NCBI RefSeq assembly: GCF_006516955.1
Contig: NZ_VHLG01000016.1
Location: 38,766 to 102,765, forward strand
Direction of reading: 5' to 3'
DNA from: Martelella alba
GTDB taxonomy: Bacteria; Pseudomonadota; Alphaproteobacteria; Rhizobiales; Rhizobiaceae
Length of the DNA stretch: 64,000 nt
Shown here in pieces: positions 24,661 to 33,670 of this stretch. Every line of letters starts with the position of its first letter. The stretch's first letter is position 1. The translations under genes and the position numbers were made by a program. The notes beneath the pieces were generated by a model that did not search any database, was not told the origin of the DNA, and worked only from the letters and a program-made list of their open reading frames with translations.

Positions 24661-24782
24661 TTCGTCGGCGCCATCAATGCGCCAGCGATGTGACAGTTCG
24701 ATTTCAGAGATTTTGCGTTTCTGTGAAACTTGTCATGGACCCGGCTGCCTGCGCCGGGGCGCAGGTAACCGCCGCTGCCGGA

Positions 24783-25928
24783 TCAGCGAAACAGGCGGGT
24801 GCGGATTGGCAGAAGGGCCGCTCCCAGCACGTTGGGGTCCGTTCCGATGGCACTGATCATAAGCTCGGGGCCGGGCAGCGGCACACCATAATCATCCAGC
24901 CCGCGCGGGCTTGCGGAAGCGGCCAGCCGCTGGCGCAGATCGAAGGGCGCCTCACCGCCAAAGACCACGGCTGCCGGATCGACAATGCCGGAAAGCGCCC
25001 TGAGGATCTGATCAAGCGCCGGTGTGACACGGGTGATCCAGCGGCCGATCACCGGCCAGGACGGGTCATATTGCGCCTTGAGCGCGCTGACCGTTGCAAT
25101 GTCATAACCTTCCGCCTGCAGCATGGTGATCAGGGTTTTCAGCGCTGGACGCCGGGCGGATTCCTCATCGGTATAGATGGAGGAGACTTCGGCTGCGTTC
25201 ATATGATAGCCGGTAAAGGGTGCGCCGTTCAAAACAAGCCCGCCGCCAAAACCGAGATTGATCGACAGATAGGCAAAATTGTCGAAGCGGCGTCCGGCCC
25301 CGACCCAGTTTTCCGCCTCACCACCCAGTGTCGCATTGTTTTCCGCCATCAGCGGAAAGGAAAATACGCCATCAAAAAACGCGGCCACATCGCGTTCGTG
25401 CCATGCATTCAGCCGGTGCGGCGTCACAAAGACAGATCCCGGCCGGCGGCGGTATCCCTGCATCGAAACGCCGATGCCTGCTATGCGCGCCGGTGCGAGG
25501 CCGAGCGTGGCAATCATCTCCGGCACGGCGGCGCGAGCCCTGTCACGCACCGCCTCCGGCGCGCCGGGATCAGCATCCAGCACGTCCAGATGCAGGATAT
25601 CGCCGAGAAGATTGGTCACTGCGATACGCACGTCTTCGGTATCGATGGCAAGGCCGATGCCGAAGGCGCCATTCGGCTCAAGCGCCAGCATCGGGCTCGG
25701 CTTGCCGCGGCCGTTGATCTGCGGCGCTTCAAGCCGCAGCAGGCCGCGCTCGAGCAGATCTTCCGCCAGCCGGTGCACGCTTTGCTGCGACAGGGCTGTG
25801 GCCTCGGTCAGCTCCGAACGGGCCACGGCGCCCTGGCGCCGCACGGCATCAAGAACAAGCGCACCGCTGCGCCCGATCGAAAAGATCGACGTCGCATCAT
25901 GCCCGTCATTGCCGCTACCGGAAACCAT
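24783..25928 (-). CDS. ROK-family transcriptional regulator
   Basis: Regulator of 381 residues with an N-terminal winged helix (VLDAVRRQGAVARSELTEATALSQQSVHRLAEDLLERG, residues about 25-62) and a C-terminal ROK sugar-binding domain (IAGIGVSMQGY, YLSINLGFGGGLVLNG, NAAEVSS). The usual C-x-C-G-x-x-G-C zinc site after the NAGE-like motif is absent, and the ATP-site DxGxT motif of active kinases is not apparent, as in pure regulators. It is divergent from the second ABC operon (26055 onwards) and probably controls it through the inverted repeat at 26009-26025. Confidence 0.83.
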   Translation of the reverse strand: MVSGSGNDGHDATSIFSIGRSGALVLDAVRRQGAVARSELTEATALSQQSVHRLAEDLLERGLLRLEAPQINGRGKPSPMLALEPNGAFGIGLAIDTEDVRIAVTNLLGDILHLDVLDADPGAPEAVRDRARAAVPEMIATLGLAPARIAGIGVSMQGYRRRPGSVFVTPHRLNAWHERDVAAFFDGVFSFPLMAENNATLGGEAENWVGAGRRFDNFAYLSINLGFGGGLVLNGAPFTGYHMNAAEVSSIYTDEESARRPALKTLITMLQAEGYDIATVSALKAQYDPSWPVIGRWITRVTPALDQILRALSGIVDPAAVVFGGEAPFDLRQRLAASASPRGLDDYGVPLPGPELMISAIGTDPNVLGAALLPIRTRLFR

Positions 25929-26008
25929 GCCCGAATCTGTCCTTTCCCGCCTGCTTCGCCGTTATTTTTGAGCATGAAGCGAAATCAAAATCCATTGTCA
26001 CATTAATT

Positions 26009-26025
26009 TTACTTAAGGTGAGTAA
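26009..26025. promoter_or_regulatory. inverted repeat, candidate ROK operator
   Basis: TTACT, 7 bases, AGTAA lies 30 bp upstream of the ABC ATPase start, in the 126-bp AT-rich gap shared with the divergent ROK gene. The place suits a repressor site for the plus-strand operon. Confidence 0.4.
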
Positions 26026-26054
26026 TAAAGCCTCATTCAACAGAGGCAAGGCTT

Positions 26055-27107
26055 ATGACTGGCATTTCCGCCGAAAATCTCGCCATGCGCTTCGACCGGT
26101 TCACCGCCGTCGATGACGTCAGTTTTTCCGTGAAACCTGGCGAATTCGTCACGCTGCTTGGCCCTTCGGGCTGCGGCAAGACCACGCTTTTGAAGATCAT
26201 ATCGGGATTTTTGACGCCGAGTGCGGGGCGGATCTATCTTGGCGGCGAAGATGTCACCCGCGTGCCGCCGGAACAGCGCGATACCGCGCTCTGCTTCCAG
26301 TCCTATGCCCTGTTTCCGCATTTGAGCGTTGCCGAAAATCTCGAATTCGGCCTGAAGCAGAAGAAGATCGCCCAAGGTGAAAGAAAGGCCAGGATCGGCG
26401 AGATCGCCGAGAAACTGGGGCTGACGGCTCAGCTTGGCAAACTTCCCAACCAGCTTTCCGGCGGCCAGCAGCAGCGCGTGTCGCTTGGCCGGGCGCTGGT
26501 CATGCGTCCAGGCGTCATCCTGTTTGATGAGCCGCTTTCCAATCTCGATGCCAAGCTGCGCGATCAGGTGCGCGTCGAGATCCGCCGGATCCAGCGGGAA
26601 TCGGCGCTGACGGCCATTTATGTAACCCATGATCAGGCCGAAGCGCTGGCCATGTCCGACCGGATTTTCGTGATGAATGCCGGCCGGGTGGAACAGGCTG
26701 ACACGCCGGAAGGCCTTTACCGCACGCCCCGCACCCGTTTCGTCGCCGATTTCATCGGCGGTGCCAATATCCTGCAAGGCCAGATCGAGCAGAACGGTGC
26801 TGAAAGCGCCGTCATCCACACGCCGATCGGGGCATTGCCAATGTCAGCCGTTCCGGGCGAAGACGCGCGTGCTTATGAGATTTGCTGGCGTCCGGAAGAT
26901 GCCCGCCTGTTGCCGGAACCCTGTCAGGGCGCGCTTTCGGGCCGCGTCGTCAACCGGGCCTTTCAGGGCCATTTCACCGATCTCATGGTCGAGACGGCCG
27001 GTATTTCCTACCGCATCCAGACCCGTGAAACCGGGATCGGCGAAGGCGACATGATCCATTTCGCCCTGGCTGCGGAAGACGTGATCCTGCTGGAGGCCGG
27101 GCGATGA
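26055..27107 (+). CDS. ABC transporter ATP-binding protein (PotA-like)
   Basis: ATPase of 350 residues of the spermidine/putrescine-Fe3+ importer class. Walker [10 protein letters not shown] near residue 37, signature [15 protein letters not shown] near 135, Walker [13 protein letters not shown] near 156 and VTHDQAEAL near 190 are intact, followed by a TOBE domain. The start has a GAGG/AAGG-type site. It overlaps the next gene by 4 bp (ATGA), so the four transporter genes form one operon. Confidence 0.88.
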   Translation: MTGISAENLAMRFDRFTAVDDVSFSVKPGEFVTLLGPSGCGKTTLLKIISGFLTPSAGRIYLGGEDVTRVPPEQRDTALCFQSYALFPHLSVAENLEFGLKQKKIAQGERKARIGEIAEKLGLTAQLGKLPNQLSGGQQQRVSLGRALVMRPGVILFDEPLSNLDAKLRDQVRVEIRRIQRESALTAIYVTHDQAEALAMSDRIFVMNAGRVEQADTPEGLYRTPRTRFVADFIGGANILQGQIEQNGAESAVIHTPIGALPMSAVPGEDARAYEICWRPEDARLLPEPCQGALSGRVVNRAFQGHFTDLMVETAGISYRIQTRETGIGEGDMIHFALAAEDVILLEAGR

Positions 27108-27958
27108 CGGCGCGCCGTATTCTCACCATCATCGTGCTGCTCCTGCCCGGCCTCGGGCTGATCCTGGCGCTGATCGGCACGGTGATCTATATCGCCATCG
27201 CCCAGTCCTTCGGCTATTTCAGTTTCTCCGGCGCCAGCCAGATTTCAGCCGCCTACTGGGGTGATGTCTTTGGCCGCAAGCTGTTTGCCCGCTCGGTCCA
27301 GTATTCGCTCTATATCGGCACATTCAGCGCCATTTTGTCGGTCGCACTGGCCTATCCGCTGGCCATCTGGCTGAGAAAACCCTTCCCCGGCTCGATGACC
27401 ATCGGTGCGATGCTGAAAGCGCCAATGCTGGTGCATGGACTGGTCGCCGCCTTCCTGCTGCTCAACATCATCTCCTATCACGGGCTGCTCAACCAGTTCA
27501 TGCAATGGGCCGGCCTGTGGAGCGGCCCGCACCGGCTGCAAAATGATCGTCACGGCATTGCCGTCTTGGTACTGGAAGTGTGGAAGAACCTGCCCTTCGC
27601 GCTGCTGCTTCTGACCGGCGCGGTTCAGGGCATATCCGATGACGTGCTTGATGCCGCCCGCGATATGGGCGCCGGGGCCTGGTCGCGCTTTCAAAGGGTC
27701 ATCGCGCCGCTTTCGGTCTCGGCCATGCAGGCGGCCCTGGTGATCATCTTCATCGGCGCGCTTGCCGATTTCTCCTTCCAGACCGTGGTCGGCCCGACCA
27801 ATGTCCAGTCGCTGGCGCAGCTGATGGTGTTCTTCAAGGGACGCGGCGACTGGCACTCGGCCGCCGTGGTCGGTGTGTCGATGATGGTGCTGGCGCTTGC
27901 CGGCTCGACCCTTCTGGCCGCGCTTTCCCGCTTCATCCTCAAGGGGCGGTTCAAATGA
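27104..27958 (+). CDS. ABC transporter permease (PotB-like)
   Basis: Inner-membrane permease of 284 residues with about six helices and the EAA-type loop DDVLDAARDMGAGAWSRFQRVIAPL near residue 185. It overlaps both neighbours by 4 bp. It pairs with the next permease to form the channel of the importer. Confidence 0.87.
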   Translation: MTARRILTIIVLLLPGLGLILALIGTVIYIAIAQSFGYFSFSGASQISAAYWGDVFGRKLFARSVQYSLYIGTFSAILSVALAYPLAIWLRKPFPGSMTIGAMLKAPMLVHGLVAAFLLLNIISYHGLLNQFMQWAGLWSGPHRLQNDRHGIAVLVLEVWKNLPFALLLLTGAVQGISDDVLDAARDMGAGAWSRFQRVIAPLSVSAMQAALVIIFIGALADFSFQTVVGPTNVQSLAQLMVFFKGRGDWHSAAVVGVSMMVLALAGSTLLAALSRFILKGRFK

Positions 27959-28782
27959 CCGGCAAGGCGCTCAACACCGTCCTGATCATCCTGCTCACGA
28001 TCGGCTTTACCCTCTGGCTGGTGATCCCCTTCGGCATGGCCGTCTTGTGGTCGCTGGTCGATCCATCCAGTCCCTGGACCGCTGATACGCTCCTGCCACC
28101 GGCCATGTCGCTCGCCCGCTGGAGCGATATGTGGGCGCATTCCGGCCTCAAACAGGCGCTTTTGACCTCCTATTTGCTGGCTCCGACAGCGGCGGTCGCC
28201 TGCCTGCTTCTGGCCTTGCCGACAGCGCTGGCGCTTGGCCGGTTCTCCTTTCCCGGCCGCGAGGCCGCCAAGATCCTATGCCTCCTGCCGCTGGTCGTTC
28301 CGGGCTTCGTCACCTCGATCTTCTTCACCGCGCTGCTGTTTGCGCTGGGCCTGCAGAATTTCCGCTTCGCGGCAATCGTCTTTGCCCATGCGGTGCTGTT
28401 CCTGCCCTATGCGATCCGGATCATGACGGTGAGCTTTGAACAGGTGCGCCAGGACCATATCGATGCCGCGCGTGATCTCGGCGCCAGCCGCTGGGCGCGG
28501 TTTTCCGCCGCCTATCTGCCGGCGCTCAAGCCCGGCATCTTCGCCACCCTGCTGATCGTCTTCATCCAGTCGATCGAGGAATTCGCCATCGCCTATATCG
28601 TCGGCTCGCCAGAAATCGTGACGATCCCGACCCTGCTCTATGCAGCCCTCGGCCAGGACTTTGTCCGCCCCAATGCCGCCGTGCTGTCCCTCATCCTCGT
28701 CGTCCCCAATGTCGTCTTGATGCTGATCCTGGAAAAACTGCTGAAATCAGCCAATCCGACGCTTGCCTCAGGCAAGGGATGA
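27955..28782 (+). CDS. ABC transporter permease (PotC-like)
   Basis: Second inner-membrane permease, 275 residues, with the EAA-type loop DHIDAARDLGASRWARFSAAYLPAL near residue 165 and a typical N-terminal helix. It is coupled to the upstream permease by a 4-bp overlap and is followed after 42 bp by the binding-protein gene. Confidence 0.87.
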   Translation: MTGKALNTVLIILLTIGFTLWLVIPFGMAVLWSLVDPSSPWTADTLLPPAMSLARWSDMWAHSGLKQALLTSYLLAPTAAVACLLLALPTALALGRFSFPGREAAKILCLLPLVVPGFVTSIFFTALLFALGLQNFRFAAIVFAHAVLFLPYAIRIMTVSFEQVRQDHIDAARDLGASRWARFSAAYLPALKPGIFATLLIVFIQSIEEFAIAYIVGSPEIVTIPTLLYAALGQDFVRPNAAVLSLILVVPNVVLMLILEKLLKSANPTLASGKG

Positions 28783-28824
28783 TGCGGGGTACCCGCCGCA
28801 CCACCGAAACGGAGATTATCCGAA

Positions 28825-29931
28825 ATGCTCAAATCCCTTCTTCTCGCCACCGCCGCCCTTGCAATCGGCACCACGGCCGCCCTTGCCGAAGATCTTTCCG
28901 CCAAAAGCTGGGACGACATCACCGCCCAGGCCAAACAGGAAGGCGAACTGAACTGGTATGTCTGGTATTTCCAGGACGATTTCCGCAAGGCCGTCGCGCC
29001 GTTCGAGGAAAAATACGGCATCAAGGTCAATATTCCGGCCGGTGGTACCGCATCCGGCAATGCCGACAAGCTGCTGGCCGCTAGCAATGCCGACAAGGGC
29101 GATATCGACGTTTTCGCCTGGGGCTTCGATGACATGGCGACGCTTGATTATGCCAAGATGTTCCAGAAGCTTTCCATGCTGCCGGAAGATGCCGGCCGCG
29201 TTGGCAAGGTCAATGCCGTTGATGGCGACGGCTATGTGCTCGCCTATTGGGGCAACCAGACCGGTATCGCCTATGACCCGGCCAAGGTCGATGCGGCAGA
29301 ACTGCCGCAGACGCCGGATGATTTCGCCGCCTTCTGGCAGGCCCATCCCGGCCAGTTCGGTTTCAACTATGAAAATGGCGGCTCCGGTCCGTCCTTCTTC
29401 AAGAACGTGCTGCGCGTCATCTCCGGCGATGATTTCGCCGATGGCACCGTCACCGATGCAAAGCTTTCGGCGCTGGAGCCCGGCTATGATTTCTTCAACA
29501 AATATGCCGATGACTATGTGATCACCACCTCGAATGCCGACAGCATCATCCGTATCTCCGATGGGGAACTGGCCATGGCCCCGGCCTGGGAAGATCATCT
29601 TTCCAGCCTGCAGAATTCCGGTGAAGTGCGCAAGGATCTGAAGCTCTACATCCCGTCCATGGGCATGAATGGCGGCGGCAACGGCGTTGCCCTGCCGGTC
29701 AATGCGCCGCATCCGGCCGCCGCCGCGCTCTTCATCGCCTGGCTGACATCGCCGGAAACCCAGACCATGTTCAACACCACCTTCGGCACGGCGCCGATGA
29801 ACGCCAATGCCGATGACAGCCATGCGCTGATCCCCAACAGCCAGCGCCAGTACCGTGTTGCCGATGGTGCCCAGCCCTTCCGCAAGGCGGTTGAAAACGG
29901 CTTCGTCGACAACGTCATCCTCGAGCGCTGA
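28825..29931 (+). CDS. ABC transporter periplasmic binding protein (PotD/PotF-like)
   Basis: Periplasmic protein of 368 residues with a Sec signal peptide (about 1-22, ending A-L-A). The polyamine/Fe-type binding fold shows as LNWYVWYFQDDFRKAVAPFEEKYGIKV, DVFAWGFDDMATL, YWGNQTGIAYDPAKV and LPVNAPHPAAAALFIAWLTSPE. Ligand residues for polyamines cannot be confirmed by eye. The neighbouring 2H phosphoesterase gene suggests that the substrate may be a phosphodiester or cyclic phosphate rather than a polyamine. Confidence 0.84.
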   Translation: MLKSLLLATAALAIGTTAALAEDLSAKSWDDITAQAKQEGELNWYVWYFQDDFRKAVAPFEEKYGIKVNIPAGGTASGNADKLLAASNADKGDIDVFAWGFDDMATLDYAKMFQKLSMLPEDAGRVGKVNAVDGDGYVLAYWGNQTGIAYDPAKVDAAELPQTPDDFAAFWQAHPGQFGFNYENGGSGPSFFKNVLRVISGDDFADGTVTDAKLSALEPGYDFFNKYADDYVITTSNADSIIRISDGELAMAPAWEDHLSSLQNSGEVRKDLKLYIPSMGMNGGGNGVALPVNAPHPAAAALFIAWLTSPETQTMFNTTFGTAPMNANADDSHALIPNSQRQYRVADGAQPFRKAVENGFVDNVILER

Positions 29932-29944
29932 GGCAGCCTGCCTC

Positions 29945-29973
29945 CTCCGGCGGCGACAATCTTGCCGCCGGAG
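29945..29973 (+). other. intercistronic hairpin after binding-protein gene
   Basis: A perfect 10-bp stem CTCCGGCGGC, 9-base loop, GCCGCCGGAG lies 13 bp after the binding-protein stop and before the DUF1868 gene. No T-run follows. It resembles the hairpin after the rhamnose-type binding-protein gene at 2983 and probably stabilises the upstream mRNA. Confidence 0.55.
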
Positions 29974-30022
29974 ACCGCCCCCGCATCAAGATCCCCGGAC
30001 AACTACAACAAAAGATTTCGCC

Positions 30023-30793
30023 ATGGCTTCCCGACAGTTTCATCCTGAAAGAACCGAACCACCCGCCGACCTGTGGCTGAACCGCCTCATCGCCGAAGGC
30101 AAGACGGCGGCCCTGCCGCCGAGCATCACCGCCGCCGACAAGGGCGGCAAGTTTTCGACCGACGGCACGGTCCTGCCCTATCCCGGCAACACCTTCATCT
30201 GCCATGTCGACAAGAGCGCACCGGAATTCGATATTCTCTGCCAGCTGCAGGATGACATCCGCAAACTGCCCGCCGCTGATTATTTCAGCTTCCTGCCGCA
30301 TGAAAGCCTGCATATGACCGTGTTCTGCGGTGTCTCGGGCAATCCGCTGACCACCGATGGCTGGCCGGAAAACGTCGCGGAAGATGTCTCGCTTACCGAC
30401 ATCACCGACTATTTCTACAAAGCCGCCATGACGCTGAACGGTTTTGAAGGGGTTACCGTGCGCGCCGATCACCTCAAGGCCGGTTATTCGATCCACGCCG
30501 AACCGGCCGATCAGGAAAGCTTCGATGCCCTTTGGCAGATGCGCGATGCGCTGCGTGCGGTCACCGGCCTTGCCCGCACCGACCATGACAGCTACCAGTT
30601 CCACATCTCCTTCGGCTACCGTATCGCGCGTATGCCAATGCCGAAGGCTGAAGAGCATATCGCCGCCGTGACTGCGCTGTTTGAAGCGGCAGCGCCGAAA
30701 CTTCAGGCGATCCGTCTCGGCCCGGTCGAATTCTGCACGTTTGAGAATATGCACCATTTCGAACCGATCGCCCGTCTGTTTCCCAAACGCTGA
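30023..30793 (+). CDS. 2H phosphoesterase-like protein, DUF1868 family
   Basis: Cytoplasmic protein of 256 residues. Two H-x-T/S motifs, HMTVF near residue 97 and HISFG near 194, are placed as in 2H phosphoesterases (the LigT/cyclic phosphodiesterase superfamily), which open 2',3'- or similar cyclic phosphates. The first motif lies in FLPHESLHMTVFCGVSG. ATG 30023 is chosen as the first start after the binding-protein stop; its ribosome site is poor. As last gene of the ABC operon it may act on the imported compound. The physiological substrate of DUF1868 proteins is not known to me. Confidence 0.75.
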   Translation: MASRQFHPERTEPPADLWLNRLIAEGKTAALPPSITAADKGGKFSTDGTVLPYPGNTFICHVDKSAPEFDILCQLQDDIRKLPAADYFSFLPHESLHMTVFCGVSGNPLTTDGWPENVAEDVSLTDITDYFYKAAMTLNGFEGVTVRADHLKAGYSIHAEPADQESFDALWQMRDALRAVTGLARTDHDSYQFHISFGYRIARMPMPKAEEHIAAVTALFEAAAPKLQAIRLGPVEFCTFENMHHFEPIARLFPKR

Positions 30794-31433
30794 AGATCGG
30801 CCAAAACAGCCCCCGGGCAGGTCTTGCCGGCCTGCGGCTGAGGACGTTGCAAGCGATCTTTCTGCAATTGCGCGGGAGATCGCCTCAAATCATGATTTCA
30901 GCTGTTGAACCCAGCCGGATCGCCTGGTGCTGCGCCCATGGCGGATGAGAGCATCGCAATCGCGGCGATCCGATCTAGTTTATGCATTTCATCCACTCAG
31001 ATAATTATACTGCGCAGTCCGGGAATCATCTTTTTCCGACAGAAGCCATGGCGTGTCATGCCACGTCGAAACCGGCAAGCGGAGCCGAAAAATCAGGACC
31101 GGCCGGTCGTTATAAACTGCGACCAAGCGTCCTGATGCCGGCCTGCATTCGCAGTCACCTGCCCCCGTTTTTCATGGGATGGACGGATCCTCTTCATGAC
31201 CGGCATCTCATATCTAAATTTCGGATTATAAATATGTTTTTCGGCCGATTTTCGCTAGCCGAGAGCGATGATGATCGAGGGGGCAACGAAGAGGTTTCTC
31301 TGCACGTATCGATATTCCGGCCGACAGGCGATGCCCGAAATTTTTAAAAAAAGCGCTTGACGGCCGATCCAATGAGGATCAATTTCCGATTTAACTTAGC
31401 GACCACTAAGTTAAATGTCAGGGAGGCATACCA
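30794..31433. other. 640-bp gene-free region with GH3 operon promoter
   Basis: No convincing gene: a 121-codon frame at 30982-31347 has no family features and no clear ribosome site. The right end is AT-rich and holds TTGACG (31357-31362) with CAATTT 17 bp further on as a possible promoter, placed just before the palindrome at 31390-31415. Confidence 0.5.
31390..31415. promoter_or_regulatory. 26-bp palindromic operator, probably for the TetR regulator
   Basis: TTTAACTTAG, 6 bases, CTAAGTTAAA is a perfect 10-bp inverted repeat lying 18 bp upstream of the GH3 start and just downstream of a candidate promoter. The operon ends with a TetR-family gene, whose dimer would fit a site of this length. 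Confidence 0.65.
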
Positions 31434-33647
31434 ATGCGCAGAGATCAACAGGCAGAGCGGGCCACCGCATCTGTCGCCGGCGAAGCCATGTCATTTTCCG
31501 AGGCTGTGGAAGCCCTAAAGGATGGTGGCGATGCCGAGGCGTTGGCATCGCGCATCTATGCCCAGCTGCAACCGGATGAGAGACTGGCCCTGCTGCATGG
31601 CGACACACCCTTCTGGCAGGGGCGCGGTGAAATCATGGAGCACGGCTATAACCACCGGCCCTATGTGATGGGTTCCAATGCGCGTCTCGGTATTCCCGGC
31701 ATCCGCTTCATTGACGGGCCGCGCGGTGTCGTGGTCGGCAAGGCAACGGCGTTCCCGGTCTCGATGGCGCGTGGCGCATCGTGGAATATTGCGCTTGAAG
31801 CGGAAATCGGCCGCGCCATCGGTCTTGAGGTCCGCGCTTCGGGGGGCAATTTCTTTGGCGGTGTCTGCATCAATCTGCCACGTCATCCGGCCTGGGGCCG
31901 GATTCAGGAAACCTATTCGGATCAGTCGGTTCTGATCGGCGAAATGGGTGCGGCGCTGGTGCGCGGCACCAAGCCGAACGCTATGCCCTGCATCAAGCAT
32001 TATGCGCTGAACTCAATGGAAAATGCGCGTTTCGATGTGGATGTGAAATGCGACCCGGAAACCATGCAGGAAGATTATCTTCCCCATTTCAGGCGGGCGA
32101 TGGAGGCAGGTGCTGCCTCTGTCATGTGCGCCTATAACCGGGTCAACGGCGACTGGGCGAGCGACAGTGAAAACCTGCTGACCGAAATTCTGCGTGATCA
32201 ATGGGGTTTCGATGGCTTCGTCATCAGCGATTTTGTCTGGGCGATCCGCGATGCGGCAAAATCATTGAAGGCCGGGCTGGATCTTGAAGCCCCCTTTGCC
32301 CAGCTTCGCGCCGACCGTCTGCCGGCAGCGCTTGAAAGTGGGGCTGCCGGCTGGGATATGGTCGAGGCTTCTGCCCTGCGCCTGATCGCAACGCAATTGC
32401 GCCATTTCGCCGAGCGTGACGCAGACGAGCCGGGTGCAGAGATTATCGCCAGCCCCGCCCACCGTGCGCTGTCGCGCCGGGCGGCCGTCAAATCCATGGT
32501 CCTTTTGCGCAACGACATCGTTGAAGGAAAGCCGGTCCTGCCATTTGCGGCCGAAGAACTTTCAAGCATTGCCGTGGTTGGCCGGCTCTCGGATCTGCAA
32601 AATACCGGCGACAAGGGATCTTCCAACGTCCACGCCGCCCATGTCGTGACCCCGCTTGAGGGTATCAGGGCAGCATTGCCCGGGGCCAAGATCTATCACG
32701 CTGACGGTTCCGATGCCGATCAGGCGGCCGCACTTACCGCAAAGGCATCCGCTGCCGTGGTCGTGGTCGGTTACACCGCAGCGGAAGAAGGCGAATGGGT
32801 AAACGGGCGCATTTACGGCCGTGATGACCTGATGAAGCTTTATCCCGCGCCTGAAAGCGATGCCGATCACGCAGTGCTCGACACAATGATGGAACGGCTG
32901 GAAGCGGCCGAGGGCAAGCCGGAAATCGGCGGTGACCGCAAGAGGCTCGGCCTTCTGCCCGAAGCCATCGCGCTGATCCGCAAGGTAGCCGCCGCCAATC
33001 CCCGCACAGTCGTCATCGTTCAGACAGCAGGTGCCGTGATGATGGCGGACTGGCATGAGGATGCACCCGCCCTGGTGCTTGGCTGGTATGCCGGCATGGA
33101 AGGCGGCCACGCCATGGCCGACCTTCTGCTCGGACGGGAGAATTTTGCCGGACGCCTGCCCTATGCGATTGCCAGGAGCGAGGCGGACCTGCCCTTCTTC
33201 GACGCTGCGGCGACCACGATCACCTATGACCGCTGGTATGGCCAGCGCCGCATCGCCCATGAAGGCAAGACTGCGCTCTATCCGCTGGGTTTCGGCCTTT
33301 CCTACACATCCTTCGCCATCGATAGCCTCAGCGTGACGGCGCGCGATGAGACGAGCGCGACCGTTTCCGTGGAGGTCGAAAATACCGGTGATCGCGCCGG
33401 GCAGGCCAATATCCAGATCTATGGCACGCGGCTTGACGGCGAACGGGCGGGTGAGCGCGAACTGATCGGCTTTACCGTCCTTGATCTCGATGCCGGTCAG
33501 AAAGCACTGACCACAGTCACCACAACCCTTCAACCGCTTATGCGCTTTGATGCAGCCAAAGGCTGCTTCCATCAGCCGGCGGGGGAAATCCGCATTGAAG
33601 CAGCCCGTTTCTGGGGTGACCCGGAGGCTGCCGAAACATCAATCTGA
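31434..33647 (+). CDS. glycoside hydrolase family 3 (beta-glucosidase-like)
   Basis: Enzyme of 737 residues without a signal peptide, so probably cytoplasmic. The N-terminal barrel carries GIRFIDGPRGVV, IKHYALNSMENAR (the K-H pair that binds the glycone) and DGFVISDF, whose Asp is the expected nucleophile. The alpha/beta-sandwich and a C-terminal fibronectin-III-like domain follow (PLGFGLSYTSFAIDSL onwards). An AGGGAGG site precedes the ATG. Together with the MFS transporter next door it probably cleaves an imported beta-linked glycoside; the sugar cannot be told from sequence alone. Confidence 0.87.
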   Translation: MRRDQQAERATASVAGEAMSFSEAVEALKDGGDAEALASRIYAQLQPDERLALLHGDTPFWQGRGEIMEHGYNHRPYVMGSNARLGIPGIRFIDGPRGVVVGKATAFPVSMARGASWNIALEAEIGRAIGLEVRASGGNFFGGVCINLPRHPAWGRIQETYSDQSVLIGEMGAALVRGTKPNAMPCIKHYALNSMENARFDVDVKCDPETMQEDYLPHFRRAMEAGAASVMCAYNRVNGDWASDSENLLTEILRDQWGFDGFVISDFVWAIRDAAKSLKAGLDLEAPFAQLRADRLPAALESGAAGWDMVEASALRLIATQLRHFAERDADEPGAEIIASPAHRALSRRAAVKSMVLLRNDIVEGKPVLPFAAEELSSIAVVGRLSDLQNTGDKGSSNVHAAHVVTPLEGIRAALPGAKIYHADGSDADQAAALTAKASAAVVVVGYTAAEEGEWVNGRIYGRDDLMKLYPAPESDADHAVLDTMMERLEAAEGKPEIGGDRKRLGLLPEAIALIRKVAAANPRTVVIVQTAGAVMMADWHEDAPALVLGWYAGMEGGHAMADLLLGRENFAGRLPYAIARSEADLPFFDAAATTITYDRWYGQRRIAHEGKTALYPLGFGLSYTSFAIDSLSVTARDETSATVSVEVENTGDRAGQANIQIYGTRLDGERAGERELIGFTVLDLDAGQKALTTVTTTLQPLMRFDAAKGCFHQPAGEIRIEAARFWGDPEAAETSI

Positions 33648-33670
33648 TACTGACGAATGGGAGGAAAACC

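Noticed and set aside
23521..24693. 390-codon plus-strand frame over the ABC ATPase gene
   Set aside because: It is antisense to a gene with all ATPase motifs.
30982..31347. 121-codon frame upstream of the GH3 gene
   Set aside because: No recognisable domain, poor ribosome site, and codon use unlike neighbouring genes.
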